A DNA stretch of 64,000 bases from Intrasporangium calvum DSM 43043 (GTDB lineage Bacteria > Actinomycetota > Actinomycetes > Actinomycetales > Dermatophilaceae): contig NC_014830.1 in assembly GCF_000184685.1 (NCBI RefSeq), positions 1,798,001-1,862,000 on the forward strand. Reading direction: 5' to 3'. The position numbers were made by a program, and so were the translations under genes. The notes below the pieces were generated by a model that did no database searches, was not told the origin of the DNA, and saw only the letters and a list, made by a program, of their open reading frames with translations. This document shows positions 53,542 to 63,151 of this stretch, one piece after another (within the stretch, counting starts at the first letter, position 1; the number at the start of each line of letters is the position of its first letter).

Positions 53542-54819
53542 ATGCCCACGCCCATGCCCATGCCAGAGCCGGTCGGACGCTTCGGCCGGTTCGGTGGCCG
53601 CTACGTCCCCGAGGCGCTCATCCCGGCGCTCGAGCAGCTGGAGGAGGTCTGGCGCAAGGCCGTCGTCGACCCGGCCTTCACCGGCGAGCTCGAGCGGCTG
53701 CACCGCACCTACACCGGCCGGCCCAGCATCATCACCGAGGTGCCGCGGTTCGCCGAGCACTGCGGCGGCGCGCGCGTCCTCCTCAAGCGCGAGGACCTCA
53801 ACCACACTGGCTCGCACAAGATCAACAACGTGCTCGGTCAGGCGCTGCTCACCCAACGGATGGGCAAGACCCGCGTCATCGCCGAGACGGGAGCGGGCCA
53901 GCACGGGGTGGCGACCGCGACCGCAGCGGCCCTCCTCGGCCTCGAGTGCGTCGTCTACATGGGCAAGAAGGACACCGAGCGGCAGGCCCTCAACGTGGCC
54001 CGGATGCGGCTGCTGGGGGCCGAGGTCGTCCCGGTCGAGCACGGCAGCCAGACCCTCAAGGACGCCGTCAACGAGGCGTTCCGGGACTGGGTCGCCAACG
54101 TCGCGACGACCCACTACGTGCTCGGCACCGTCACCGGTCCCCACCCGTTCCCGGAGATGGTCCGCGAGTTCCACCGGGTGATCGGGATCGAGGCGAGACA
54201 GCAGGTCCTCGACCTCGTCGGCCGGCTGCCGGACGTCGTCTGCGCCTGCGTGGGCGGGGGGTCCAACGCGATCGGGATCTTCCACCGCTTCCTCGACGAC
54301 GCGTCCGTCCGCCTCGTCGGGCTCGAAGCCGGCGGGTCAGGCGTGGAGTCCGGCAAGCATGCGGCCCGCTTCTCCGCCGGTGTCCCCGGCGTGCTCCACG
54401 GCGCGTTCACCTACGTCCTCCAGGACGAGGACGGGCAGACCATCGAGTCCCACAGCGTCTCCGCGGGTCTGGACTACCCCAGCGTCGGTCCCGAGCACGC
54501 ACTGCTGCGCGAGTCCGGGCGGGCCGAGTACCGTCCGATCACCGACGTCGAGGCGATGGAGGCGTTCCGCCTCCTCGCCCGCACCGAGGGGATCCTCCCG
54601 GCCATCGAGAGCGCGCACGCCCTCGCCGGCGCCATGCAGCTCGGCCGTGAGCTGGGTCGAGACGCCGTCATCCTCGTCAACCTGTCCGGTCGGGGCGACA
54701 AGGACGTGCACACCGCGGCTGAGTGGTTCGGCCTGATCGACGAGCGCGGCACGGTGACCGCGCCACCGGACGGGGCCGACGGCGACGCCGGCCCGAAGGG
54801 AATGGGACCGCAACAGTGA
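53542..54819 (+). CDS. trpB: Tryptophan synthase beta chain
   Basis: PLP enzyme joining indole and serine (425 aa). [19 protein letters not shown] at residues 12-30, the PLP Lys93 in HTGSHKINN, the ETGAGQHG substrate loop, and GGGSNA for the PLP phosphate are all present. The C-terminus extends about 15 residues in a Gly/Asp-rich tail. AAGGAG lies 5 nt before ATG 53542. Overlaps trpA by GTGA. Confidence 0.97.
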   Translation: MPTPMPMPEPVGRFGRFGGRYVPEALIPALEQLEEVWRKAVVDPAFTGELERLHRTYTGRPSIITEVPRFAEHCGGARVLLKREDLNHTGSHKINNVLGQALLTQRMGKTRVIAETGAGQHGVATATAAALLGLECVVYMGKKDTERQALNVARMRLLGAEVVPVEHGSQTLKDAVNEAFRDWVANVATTHYVLGTVTGPHPFPEMVREFHRVIGIEARQQVLDLVGRLPDVVCACVGGGSNAIGIFHRFLDDASVRLVGLEAGGSGVESGKHAARFSAGVPGVLHGAFTYVLQDEDGQTIESHSVSAGLDYPSVGPEHALLRESGRAEYRPITDVEAMEAFRLLARTEGILPAIESAHALAGAMQLGRELGRDAVILVNLSGRGDKDVHTAAEWFGLIDERGTVTAPPDGADGDAGPKGMGPQQ

Positions 54820-55616
54820 GCGTCAGCCCGATCATCGAGGCCTGCCGGGCCGAAGGGCGTGCGGCCCTCATCGGCTACCTGCCCGTCGGCTTCCCGTCCG
54901 TCGCCGGCTCCATCGAGGCGATGGAGCTGCTGGTCCGGGCCGGGGTGGACATCGTCGAGATCGGCGTGCCCTACAGCGACCCCGTGATGGACGGCCCGGT
55001 CATCCAGGACGCCGCCGTTCGTGCCCTCGAGGGAGGGGTCCGCCTGGCGGACACCTTCGCCGCGGTCCGCGCCGTGCGTGCCGCGGGCGCTGGAGCCCTC
55101 GTGATGACCTACTGGAACCCGGTGCTGCGCTACGGCGTGGACCGCTTCGCCGCCGATCTCGCGGCGGCCGGCGGCGACGGCCTCATCACCCCCGACCTCA
55201 TCCCCGACGAGGCAGCGGACTGGATCGGCGCGGCGGACGAGCACGGCCTCGACAAGGTGTTCCTCGTCGCCCCGAGCTCGACGCCGGAGCGGCTGGCCGC
55301 AGTGACGTCACGGTCCCGCGGCTTCGTCTACGCGACGGCCGTCATGGGCGTCACCGGGGCCCGGTCGAGCGTCGGGGACGCGGCCGAGGACCTCGTCGTC
55401 CGCACGAGGGCCGTCACGGACCTACCGATCTGTGTCGGCCTCGGTGTGTCCACCGGCGAACAGGCGAGTCAGGTGGGTCGGTTCGCGGACGGTGTCATCG
55501 TCGGGTCGGCGCTCGTCCGGTGCCTCACCGAGGCGTCGACCCCCGCATCAGGGCTCATGGCACTCGAGGAGCTCGTGCGCGACCTCGCCGCGGGCGTCCG
55601 GAGGGGACGGTCGTGA
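54816..55616 (+). CDS. trpA: Tryptophan synthase alpha chain
   Basis: Cleaves indole-glycerol phosphate and passes indole to TrpB (266 aa). GYLPVGFPS near 22, [18 protein letters not shown] with the catalytic Glu and Asp, and the flexible loop [12 protein letters not shown] are seen. GTG 54816. Its stop overlaps lgt (GTGA 55613-55616). Confidence 0.96.
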   Translation: MSVSPIIEACRAEGRAALIGYLPVGFPSVAGSIEAMELLVRAGVDIVEIGVPYSDPVMDGPVIQDAAVRALEGGVRLADTFAAVRAVRAAGAGALVMTYWNPVLRYGVDRFAADLAAAGGDGLITPDLIPDEAADWIGAADEHGLDKVFLVAPSSTPERLAAVTSRSRGFVYATAVMGVTGARSSVGDAAEDLVVRTRAVTDLPICVGLGVSTGEQASQVGRFADGVIVGSALVRCLTEASTPASGLMALEELVRDLAAGVRRGRS

Positions 55617-56617
55617 GCCGGGTGATGACTCAGCTGATGACCGCTCCGACGAGCGCCACCCTCGGGATGGAGATCCCCTCGCCCACGCAGGCCGTGTGGC
55701 ACCTCGGGCCGCTGCCGATCCGCGCCTACGCCATGTGCATCCTCGCTGGGATCGTCGTGGCCGTCTGGCTGACGCAACGCCGGCTGGCCACGCGGGGAGC
55801 CGCCGCGGAGGTCGCCATCGACATCTCCGCCTGGGCCGTGCCCTTCGGTATCGTCGGCGGCCGGCTCTACCACGTCATCACGGACGCCGACAAGTACTTC
55901 GGTGCAGGTCGCAACCCGATGGACGCCCTCAAGATCTATGAGGGTGGGCTCGGCATCTGGGGGGCGGTCGCCCTGGGGGCGGTGGGGGCCTGGATCGGCT
56001 GCCGCAAGGCGGGGGTGGACTTCCGCGACTTCGTCGACGCCGCCGCGCCGGGCGTGGCGATCGCCCAGGCCATGGGGCGGTTCGGCAACTGGTTCAACAA
56101 CGAGCTCTACGGCGCTCCCACGGACGTGCCCTGGAGGCTGCAGATCCACGAGTGGGACCAGGCCGCGGGTCGGGCTCGGCTCGACGCCTCGGGTGCCCCG
56201 GTCGTCCTCGGCTACTTCCACCCCACCTTCCTGTACGAGGCCCTGTGGGTGCTCGTGCTGGCCGCCTTCCTCATCTGGCTGGGGCGACGGTTCCGGCCGG
56301 CCCGTGGGCAGGTCTTCGCGGCGTACGTCATGGGCTACCCGGTCGGGCGCATCATCGTGGAGAACATGCGGACCGACCCGGCCACCCACATCCTGGGCCA
56401 GCGGGTCAACACGTGGACCTCGATCCTCGTCTTCCTCCTCGGCGCGTGGTTGTGGTGGTGGTTCGGGAGGCGGAGCGAGCGGCCGGCCGAACCGCTCGAC
56501 GCCGACGCCGCAGCGGTGGCGGATGGTGCGGGCCCGACCAGCCACGCCAGCGACCGGACCGCGGCCCGATCCACCGATGCCGAGGCGAGTGCTGACCTGC
56601 CGGAGCCACCGCCCTGA
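55613..56617 (+). CDS. lgt: Prolipoprotein diacylglyceryl transferase
   Basis: Membrane enzyme that transfers diacylglycerol to the lipobox Cys of prolipoproteins (334 aa, about seven helices). The Lgt signature AQAMGRFGNWFNNELYG is at about residues 158-174, and the family Arg residues are in GYPVGRIIVENMRTD. The last 55 or so residues are a polar Ala/Asp-rich tail. GTG 55613 overlaps trpA; in-frame ATGs at 55625 and 55637 are possible. trpA-lgt order is conserved in actinobacteria. Confidence 0.95.
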   Translation: MSRVMTQLMTAPTSATLGMEIPSPTQAVWHLGPLPIRAYAMCILAGIVVAVWLTQRRLATRGAAAEVAIDISAWAVPFGIVGGRLYHVITDADKYFGAGRNPMDALKIYEGGLGIWGAVALGAVGAWIGCRKAGVDFRDFVDAAAPGVAIAQAMGRFGNWFNNELYGAPTDVPWRLQIHEWDQAAGRARLDASGAPVVLGYFHPTFLYEALWVLVLAAFLIWLGRRFRPARGQVFAAYVMGYPVGRIIVENMRTDPATHILGQRVNTWTSILVFLLGAWLWWWFGRRSERPAEPLDADAAAVADGAGPTSHASDRTAARSTDAEASADLPEPPP

Positions 56618-56779
56618 GGCCTGCCGCGCCGTTCGCTGTCTCACGATCCGAAATCACCCGTATCAATACGTAGGACGGGACGGGCCGGCAGTATCTTTCT
56701 CCCCAATGCTTGTGGCCAGAGCCGTCCACGTGCCCTTTGTCATGCCAGGGGATTGATTACTGCCAGAAGGACGGTGAAG
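56618..56779 (+). promoter_or_regulatory. AT-richer control region upstream of gltB
   Basis: Locally low GC for this genome. It holds the inverted repeat GTATCAATAC (56660-56669), a possible -10 TATCTT (56692-56697), and AGAAGGA (56765-56771) as ribosome binding site. A GlnR-type GTnAC/GAAAC pair is suggested around 56639-56655 but is not convincing. Confidence 0.4.
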
Positions 56780-59700
56780 ATGTCGCCGCACACCCGACCG
56801 CGCGCACTGTTCAGTGCCCAGCCGGAGGACTCCGGGTTGTACCGCCGCGAGTTCGAGCACGACGCCTGCGGGGTCGCGCTCATCGCGACGATGAGGGGAT
56901 CGGCCGGCCACGACATCGTCGACCACGCGCTGACGGCGCTGCGCAACCTCGACCACCGTGGCGCCACCGGAGCCGACCCCCTCGTCGGTGACGGTGCCGG
57001 CATCCTCACCCAGGTTCCGGACGCGTTCTTCCGCGCGGTCGTGCCCTTCACCCTCCCCAACTCGGGGGCGTATGCCGCTGGGCTCGCCTTCCTGCCCACC
57101 GACCCCGCCGCTCGGGCGGCGGCCAAGGCGCGGATCGAGGAGCTCGCCGTCGAGGAGCACCTCAAGGTCCTCGGCTGGCGTGAGGTGCCCGTCGACGCTG
57201 ATCTCGTCGGCGAGGCGGCGCGCGCGTGCATGCCGCACTTCGAGCAGCTCTTCGTCAGCTCCGCCATGGGACGTCAGGTGGCACTCGGGCTCGACCGTCT
57301 CGCGTTCGGGCTGCGCAAGCGCGCCGAGCGCGAGGTGGAGGTCTACTTCGCCTCGCTCTCCGCACGCACCGTGGTCTACAAGGGAATGCTGACCACCGGG
57401 CAGCTCGAGCCGTTCTTCCCGGATCTGTCTGACCCCCGCTTCGCGACCGAGCTCGCGCTCGTCCACTCCCGGTTCTCGACCAACACCTTCCCGTCGTGGC
57501 CACTGGCGCACCCGTACCGCCTCATCGCCCACAACGGTGAGATCAACACGGTCAAGGGCAACCGGAACTGGATGCGGGCCCGAGAGAGCCTCCTCACGTC
57601 CGACATCATCCCCGGTGACCTCGAGCGGCTCTTCCCGATCTGCACGCCGGGGGCGTCGGACTCGGCCAGCTTCGACGAGGTGCTCGAGCTGCTCCACCTC
57701 GGCGGTCGGTCGCTGCCGCACGCGGTCCTGATGATGATCCCGGAGGCGTGGGAGAACCATGAGCTGATGGATCCGGCTCGTCGTGCCTTCTACGAGTTCC
57801 ACTCGATGTTCATGGAGCCCTGGGACGGCCCGGCCAACGTCTGTTTCACCGACGGCACCCTCGTGGGCGCCGTGCTCGACCGCAACGGTCTTCGTCCGGG
57901 GCGGTACAGCGTCACCGACGACGGGCTCGTCGTCCTCGCCTCCGAGTCGGGTGTGCTCGACCTCGATCCTGCCCGCGTGGTGCAGCGCGGCCGGCTCCAG
58001 CCCGGCAAGATGTTCCTCGTCGACACCGAGCACGGCCGCATCGTCGGTGACGACGAGATCAAGGGGCAGCTCGCGGCGGGGAAGCCGTACGGCGAGTGGC
58101 TGCACGCCGGCCTCCTCCGGCTCGAGGACCTGCCGGAACGCGAGCACATCGTCCACACCTCAGCCTCGGTGGCCCGTCGGCAGCAGACCTTCGGCTACAC
58201 GAGCGAGGACCTGCGCCTGCTGCTGACGCCGATGGCCAAGTCTGGTGCGGAGGCGCTGGGGTCGATGGGCACCGACACCCCGATCGCCGTTCTGTCGTCG
58301 CGCCCCCGCCTGCTCTTCGACTACTTCACCCAGCTCTTCGCCCAGGTGACGAACCCGCCGCTCGACGCGATCCGGGAGGAGCTGGTCACCTCGCTCGGCA
58401 CGACGATGGGGCCGGAGGGCAACGCCCTGTCGGCCTCCCCGGCCCATGCGCGCCAGGTCGTCCTCACCTTCCCGGTCATCGACAACGACGAGCTCGCGAA
58501 GATCGTCCACATCAACGCGGACGGCGACCTGCCCGGCTATGCCACCCACGTCGTCAGGGGCCTCTACGACGTCACCGGGGGAGCGCTGGCGATGCGCGAC
58601 CGCCTCGAGGAGATCTTCGCGGAGGTGTCGCAGGCCATCACCCGCGGTGCCCGCTTCGTCGTGCTCTCCGACCGCGACTCGGGTCGCGACCTCGCACCGA
58701 TCCCGTCCCTGCTGCTCACCGCCGCCGTCCACCATCACCTGATCCGCGAGAAGACCCGGACCCAGGTGGGCCTGGTCATCGAGGCCGGGGACGTGCGCGA
58801 GGTGCACCACGTTGCCCTGCTCATCGGCTACGGTGCCGCGGTGGTCAACCCGTACCTGGCCATGGAGACCGTCGAGGACCTGGTGCGGTCCGGCCAGATC
58901 GAGGGCGTGACCCCCGAGCAGGCGGTGAAGAACCTCATCAAGGCGCTCGGGAAGGGCGTCCTCAAGGTCATGTCCAAGATGGGCATCTCCACCGTCGCCT
59001 CCTACCGGGGGGCGCAGGTGTTCGAGGCCATCGGCCTGTCCCAGGAACTCGTTGACCGGTACTTCGCCGGCACCGTGTCGCAGCTCGGCGGGGTCGGGCT
59101 GGACGTCATCGCCCAGGAGACCGCCGGGCGACACGCCAAGGCCTACCCGGCCGACGGCGTGTACCAGGCGCACCGGGTGCTCGAGGTCGGCGGTGAGTAC
59201 CAGTGGCGTCGCGAGGGCGAGCCGCACCTGTTCGACCCCGAGACGGTGTTCCGCCTGCAGCACTCGACCAGACAGCGCCGCTACGACATCTTCAAGCAGT
59301 ACACCGAGCGGATCGACGACCAGACCTCGCGCCTGATGACCCTGCGGGGGCTGATGGGGTTCAAGCCGACCGGGGTGACCGGCCGCCTCCCGGTGCCCCT
59401 CGACGAGGTCGAGCCGGTCAGCGAGATCGTCAAGCGGTTCAACACTGGCGCGATGAGCTACGGCTCGATCTCCCAGGAGGCGCACGAGACGCTGGCCGTC
59501 GCGATGAACCGCCTGGGCGGGCGGTCCAACACCGGCGAGGGAGGCGAGGACATCGAGCGGTTGCTCGACCCGGAGCGTCGTTCCGCAGTGAAGCAGGTCG
59601 CCTCCGGTCGCTTCGGTGTGACGAGCCTCTACCTGACCCACGCCGACGACATCCAGATCAAGATGGCCCAGGGCGCGAAGCCGGGTGAGGGAGGGCAGCT

Positions 59701-61345
59701 GCCCGGTCACAAGGTGTACCCGTGGGTGGCCCGGACGCGACACTCGACGCCGGGTGTCGGTCTGATCTCGCCGCCCCCGCACCACGACATCTACTCGATC
59801 GAGGACCTCGCCCAGCTCATCCACGACCTCAAGAACGCCAACCCTGCTGCCCGGATCCACGTCAAGCTCGTGTCCGAGGTCGGGGTCGGTACGGTTGCGG
59901 CCGGGGTGTCCAAGGCGCATGCCGACGTCGTGCTTATCTCGGGGCACGACGGCGGGACCGGCGCCTCGCCGCTCACCTCGCTCAAGCACGCGGGGGCTCC
60001 CTGGGAGCTCGGGCTCGCAGAGGCCCAGCAGACCCTCGTCCTCAATGGTCTGCGCGACCGCATCGTCGTCCAGGTGGACGGGCAGCTGAAGACCGGCCGG
60101 GACGTCGTCATCGCGGCCCTGCTCGGAGCCGAGGAGTTCGGCTTTGCGACGGCGCCCCTCGTCGTGTCGGGCTGCATCATGATGCGCGTCTGCCACCTCG
60201 ACACGTGCCCGGTGGGCATCGCGACCCAGAACCCGGAGCTGCGGGCCCGGTTCACGGGCAAGCCCGAGTTCGTCGAGACGTTCTTCGAGTACATCGCCCA
60301 AGAGGTGCGCGAGCACCTCGCCGCACTCGGCTTCCGGACGATCGAGGAAGCAGTCGGCCAGGTCACGAGTCTCGACCTGGACAAGGCCATCGCACACTGG
60401 AAGGCATCGGGGCTCGACCTGGCTCCGATCCTCGCCATCGCCGACAACCCCACCGGAGGAACGCTCTACCAGTCGACACCGCAGGACCACGGGCTCGACA
60501 AGGCGCTCGACAACGAGCTCATCACCCGGGCTCTGCCGGCGATCGAGGGTGGGGAGCAGGTACGGAGCGAGATCTCCGTGCGCAACGTCAACCGGACGGT
60601 CGGGACGATGCTCGGCCACCAGGTGACCAGAGCGCACCCCAACGGGCTTCCGGACAACACGATCGAGCTGACGATGACCGGCTCGGGCGGGCAGTCGTTC
60701 GGCGCGTTCCTCCCTGCGGGCGTGACGATCAGGCTCTTCGGCGACGCGAACGACTACGTCGGCAAGGGCCTGTCAGGCGGTCGGGTCGTTGTCCGCCCGC
60801 ACCGGGAGTCGTCGCTCGTCGCGGAGGAGAACGTCATCGCCGGGAACGTCATCGCCTACGGTGCGACGACGGGCGAGCTGTTCCTGCGCGGCACCGTCGG
60901 TGAGCGCTTCTGCGTCCGAAACTCGGGCGCCAGGGCGGTCGTCGAGGGCGTCGGTGACCACGGGTGCGAGTACATGACCGGCGGAACCGTCCTCATCCTC
61001 GGGGCCACCGGCCGCAACCTCGCTGCCGGCATGTCCGGCGGGGTGGCCTACGTCCTCGACCTGCGCCCCGAGCTGGTCAACCACGAGATGGTCGACCTCT
61101 CACCCCTGCGGCCCGACGACGAGAGCGTCGTCCGCGGACTGCTTGGTGACCACGTGACCTGGACGGAGTCGCCTGTGGCGCAGGCGCTGCTCGACGACTG
61201 GTCCGCAGCCCGTGAGCGGTTCACCCTCGTTCTTCCGCGCGACTACCAACGTGTCCTCGACGTCCGAGCGGAGGCGCAGGCCGAGGGCCTCGACCTCGAC
61301 GGCACGGACGTGTGGGACCGGATCATGGAGGCTTCCCGTGGCTGA
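56780..61345 (+). CDS. gltB: Glutamate synthase large subunit
   Basis: Makes glutamate from glutamine and 2-oxoglutarate with GltD (1521 aa, normal length). An N-terminal propeptide of 29 residues would be removed to expose the nucleophile Cys30 in [13 protein letters not shown]; the class II glutaminase domain follows (to about 430). The FMN barrel has the 3Fe-4S cysteines C1132, C1138 and C1143 ([15 protein letters not shown]), and the C-terminal beta-helix ends the protein. ATG 56780 has a good ribosome binding site; ATG 56753 does not. Overlaps gltD by 8 bp. Confidence 0.97.
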   Translation: MSPHTRPRALFSAQPEDSGLYRREFEHDACGVALIATMRGSAGHDIVDHALTALRNLDHRGATGADPLVGDGAGILTQVPDAFFRAVVPFTLPNSGAYAAGLAFLPTDPAARAAAKARIEELAVEEHLKVLGWREVPVDADLVGEAARACMPHFEQLFVSSAMGRQVALGLDRLAFGLRKRAEREVEVYFASLSARTVVYKGMLTTGQLEPFFPDLSDPRFATELALVHSRFSTNTFPSWPLAHPYRLIAHNGEINTVKGNRNWMRARESLLTSDIIPGDLERLFPICTPGASDSASFDEVLELLHLGGRSLPHAVLMMIPEAWENHELMDPARRAFYEFHSMFMEPWDGPANVCFTDGTLVGAVLDRNGLRPGRYSVTDDGLVVLASESGVLDLDPARVVQRGRLQPGKMFLVDTEHGRIVGDDEIKGQLAAGKPYGEWLHAGLLRLEDLPEREHIVHTSASVARRQQTFGYTSEDLRLLLTPMAKSGAEALGSMGTDTPIAVLSSRPRLLFDYFTQLFAQVTNPPLDAIREELVTSLGTTMGPEGNALSASPAHARQVVLTFPVIDNDELAKIVHINADGDLPGYATHVVRGLYDVTGGALAMRDRLEEIFAEVSQAITRGARFVVLSDRDSGRDLAPIPSLLLTAAVHHHLIREKTRTQVGLVIEAGDVREVHHVALLIGYGAAVVNPYLAMETVEDLVRSGQIEGVTPEQAVKNLIKALGKGVLKVMSKMGISTVASYRGAQVFEAIGLSQELVDRYFAGTVSQLGGVGLDVIAQETAGRHAKAYPADGVYQAHRVLEVGGEYQWRREGEPHLFDPETVFRLQHSTRQRRYDIFKQYTERIDDQTSRLMTLRGLMGFKPTGVTGRLPVPLDEVEPVSEIVKRFNTGAMSYGSISQEAHETLAVAMNRLGGRSNTGEGGEDIERLLDPERRSAVKQVASGRFGVTSLYLTHADDIQIKMAQGAKPGEGGQLPGHKVYPWVARTRHSTPGVGLISPPPHHDIYSIEDLAQLIHDLKNANPAARIHVKLVSEVGVGTVAAGVSKAHADVVLISGHDGGTGASPLTSLKHAGAPWELGLAEAQQTLVLNGLRDRIVVQVDGQLKTGRDVVIAALLGAEEFGFATAPLVVSGCIMMRVCHLDTCPVGIATQNPELRARFTGKPEFVETFFEYIAQEVREHLAALGFRTIEEAVGQVTSLDLDKAIAHWKASGLDLAPILAIADNPTGGTLYQSTPQDHGLDKALDNELITRALPAIEGGEQVRSEISVRNVNRTVGTMLGHQVTRAHPNGLPDNTIELTMTGSGGQSFGAFLPAGVTIRLFGDANDYVGKGLSGGRVVVRPHRESSLVAEENVIAGNVIAYGATTGELFLRGTVGERFCVRNSGARAVVEGVGDHGCEYMTGGTVLILGATGRNLAAGMSGGVAYVLDLRPELVNHEMVDLSPLRPDDESVVRGLLGDHVTWTESPVAQALLDDWSAARERFTLVLPRDYQRVLDVRAEAQAEGLDLDGTDVWDRIMEASRG
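57070..57086 (+). repeat. Dispersed 17-bp motif, copy inside gltB
   Basis: GTATGCCGCTGGGCTCG encodes part of AYAAGLAFL and uses the codons TAT and GCT, which are uncommon in this window. Confidence 0.65.
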
Positions 61346-62795
61346 CCCCCAAGGTTTCCTGAAGACCCGGCAGCGCGAGCTCCCGGCCCGCCGTCCCGTC
61401 CCGGTCCGCATCCGGGACTGGAAGGAGGTCTACGAGGAGCAGGAGCTCGGGCAGCTCCAGCGCCAGGCCGGTCGTTGTATGGACTGCGGCATCCCGTTCT
61501 GCCACCAGGGGTGTCCACTCGGGAACCTGATCCCCGAGTGGAACACTCACGCGTGGCGGGGCGACTGGCCGAGCGCCATCGAGCGGCTGCACGCGACGAA
61601 CAACTTCCCCGAGTTCACCGGCCGGCTCTGCCCGGCGCCGTGTGAGACGGCGTGCGTGCTCGGCATCAACCAGCCGGCCGTGACGATCAAGCAGGTCGAG
61701 GTGACGACGATCGAGCAGGCGTTCGACCGTGGTCTCGTCCGGCCCCTTCCCCCGGAGCGCCTGTCCGGCAAGACCGTGGCGGTGGTCGGCTCGGGACCCG
61801 CCGGCCTGGCGGCGGCCCAGCAGCTGACCAGGACCGGCCACACCGTGGCCGTGTTCGAGCGGGCCGACAAGCCCGGCGGGCTGCTGCGCTACGGCATCCC
61901 CGAGTTCAAGATGGAGAAGTCGGTCCTCGACCGGCGCCTGCGTCAGATGGAGGCAGAAGGGACCCGGTTCCGCAACGGCGTCACCGTCGGGGTCGACATC
62001 ACCGGTAGGCAGCTGCGTGACCGCTATGACGCCGTCGTCCTCGCCCTGGGCGCCACCGTCCCCCGCGACCTCGACGTGCCCGGCCGCCAGCTCCGCGGGA
62101 TCCACCAGGCGATGGACTACCTGCCCCAAGGCAACCGGGTGGCCCTCGGCGAGGTCGTCGCCGACCAGATCCTGGCCACCGGCAAGGACGTCATCGTGAT
62201 CGGTGGTGGCGACACCGGGGCCGACTGCATCGGGACCGCACATCGGCAGGGCGCCCGCTCCGTGACGAGCCTCGAGATCATGCCCCAGCCCGGTGACGAC
62301 CGTCCGGCGGGCCAGCCCTGGCCGACCTACCCGATGCTCTTCCGGGTGGCGAGCGCGCACGAGGAGGGCGGTGACCGGATCTACTCGGTGAGCACGACCG
62401 AGTTCGCCGGTGACGCGGAGGGCAACGTCGCGGCGCTCCGGCTCGTCGAGGTGGAGTTCGTCGAAGGACGCCCGCAGCCCAAGCCAGGGACCGAGCGAGA
62501 GATCCCGGCGCAGCTCGTGCTGCTCGCGATGGGGTTCCTCGGACCCCAGGGGCCAGGTGTCGTCGAGCAGCTCGGGGTGGCTCTCGACGAGCGGTCCAAC
62601 GTGCGCAGGGACAAGAACTACATGTCCACCGTTCCCGGCGTCTTCGTCGCTGGGGACGCGGGCCGCGGGCAGAGCCTCATCGTGTGGGCCATCGCGGAGG
62701 GCCGGGCTGCTGCTGCGGGAGTCGACGCCTGGCTCACCGGCTCGAGCTCCCTGCCCCGGCCGATCGCCCCGACGGACCGCCCGCTGACCGTCTGA
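61338..62795 (+). CDS. gltD: Glutamate synthase small subunit
   Basis: NADPH-oxidising flavoprotein that feeds electrons to GltB (485 aa). The N-terminal Fe-S domain has [20 protein letters not shown] and CPAPCETAC cysteines; the FAD site [17 protein letters not shown] is at about 150-166 and the NADPH site [13 protein letters not shown] at about 286-298. GTG 61338 sits 6 nt after GGAGG and overlaps the gltB stop. Confidence 0.97.
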   Translation: MADPQGFLKTRQRELPARRPVPVRIRDWKEVYEEQELGQLQRQAGRCMDCGIPFCHQGCPLGNLIPEWNTHAWRGDWPSAIERLHATNNFPEFTGRLCPAPCETACVLGINQPAVTIKQVEVTTIEQAFDRGLVRPLPPERLSGKTVAVVGSGPAGLAAAQQLTRTGHTVAVFERADKPGGLLRYGIPEFKMEKSVLDRRLRQMEAEGTRFRNGVTVGVDITGRQLRDRYDAVVLALGATVPRDLDVPGRQLRGIHQAMDYLPQGNRVALGEVVADQILATGKDVIVIGGGDTGADCIGTAHRQGARSVTSLEIMPQPGDDRPAGQPWPTYPMLFRVASAHEEGGDRIYSVSTTEFAGDAEGNVAALRLVEVEFVEGRPQPKPGTEREIPAQLVLLAMGFLGPQGPGVVEQLGVALDERSNVRRDKNYMSTVPGVFVAGDAGRGQSLIVWAIAEGRAAAAGVDAWLTGSSSLPRPIAPTDRPLTV

Positions 62796-62868
62796 GCCAG
62801 ACGCACCGGCCCCACCACAAGCCCCCTCCGCAGGATCCGGACACCCCATCCCATCGCAGGCCCGTATC

Positions 62869-62913
62869 GGCAGGTCGACCACCGGCAGGTCGACCACCGG
62901 CAGGTCGACCACC
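62869..62913 (+). repeat. Three tandem 15-bp repeats with GGTCGACC palindromes
   Basis: Three identical units GGCAGGTCGACCACC at 62869-62883, 62884-62898 and 62899-62913. Each contains the palindrome GGTCGACC, so the array offers three equally spaced symmetric sites 15 bp apart. Confidence 0.95.
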
Positions 62914-63139
62914 GGTACGGCCCTTCCGGGACGATCCGGCCGGCACGATGCGGCAGGCGGGCGCCGGTGAGACATACTTGGCCCGGCACGGCGGTTCTGC
63001 CGCCGGACCGGACCTGCCCGGACCGCCACCTGACGGCTCTCGTGGCCGGTCCCGACTTCCCGACACGGCTTCCCAACGGCGCGAGGCCACGTTCGTCCCA
63101 CAGGGCGAACCCGCCACGTGACCCACGTCACATCACCCA

Positions 63140-63145
63140 TAAGGT
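63140..63145 (+). promoter_or_regulatory. -10 box of pyk, apparently leaderless
   Basis: TAAGGT, 6 nt before ATG 63152. A weak -35 GTGACC (63118-63123) lies 16 bp upstream. Confidence 0.55.
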
Positions 63146-63151
63146 TGAGCC

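Larger units (their letters stand above)
62796..63151 (+). other. 356-bp intergenic region between gltD and pyk
   Basis: No credible protein gene. It holds three 15-bp repeats (62869-62913), a possible upstream promoter -10 CATACT (62973-62978), and the leaderless pyk -10 at its end. Open frames across it are shadows of low-complexity GC-rich DNA. Confidence 0.7.

Noticed and set aside
58160-60637. 825-codon open frame on minus opposite gltB
   Set aside because: Antisense shadow of gltB with no recognisable domain.
62869-62913. Replication origin iterons
   Set aside because: Only three short units, no DnaA boxes, AT-rich stretch or rep/dnaA gene nearby.
62684-63121. 145-codon plus frame over the gltD end and the 15-bp repeats (RPPAGRPPAG pattern)
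   Set aside because: Starts inside gltD in another frame; the repeat peptide is only the translated DNA array. No ribosome binding site.
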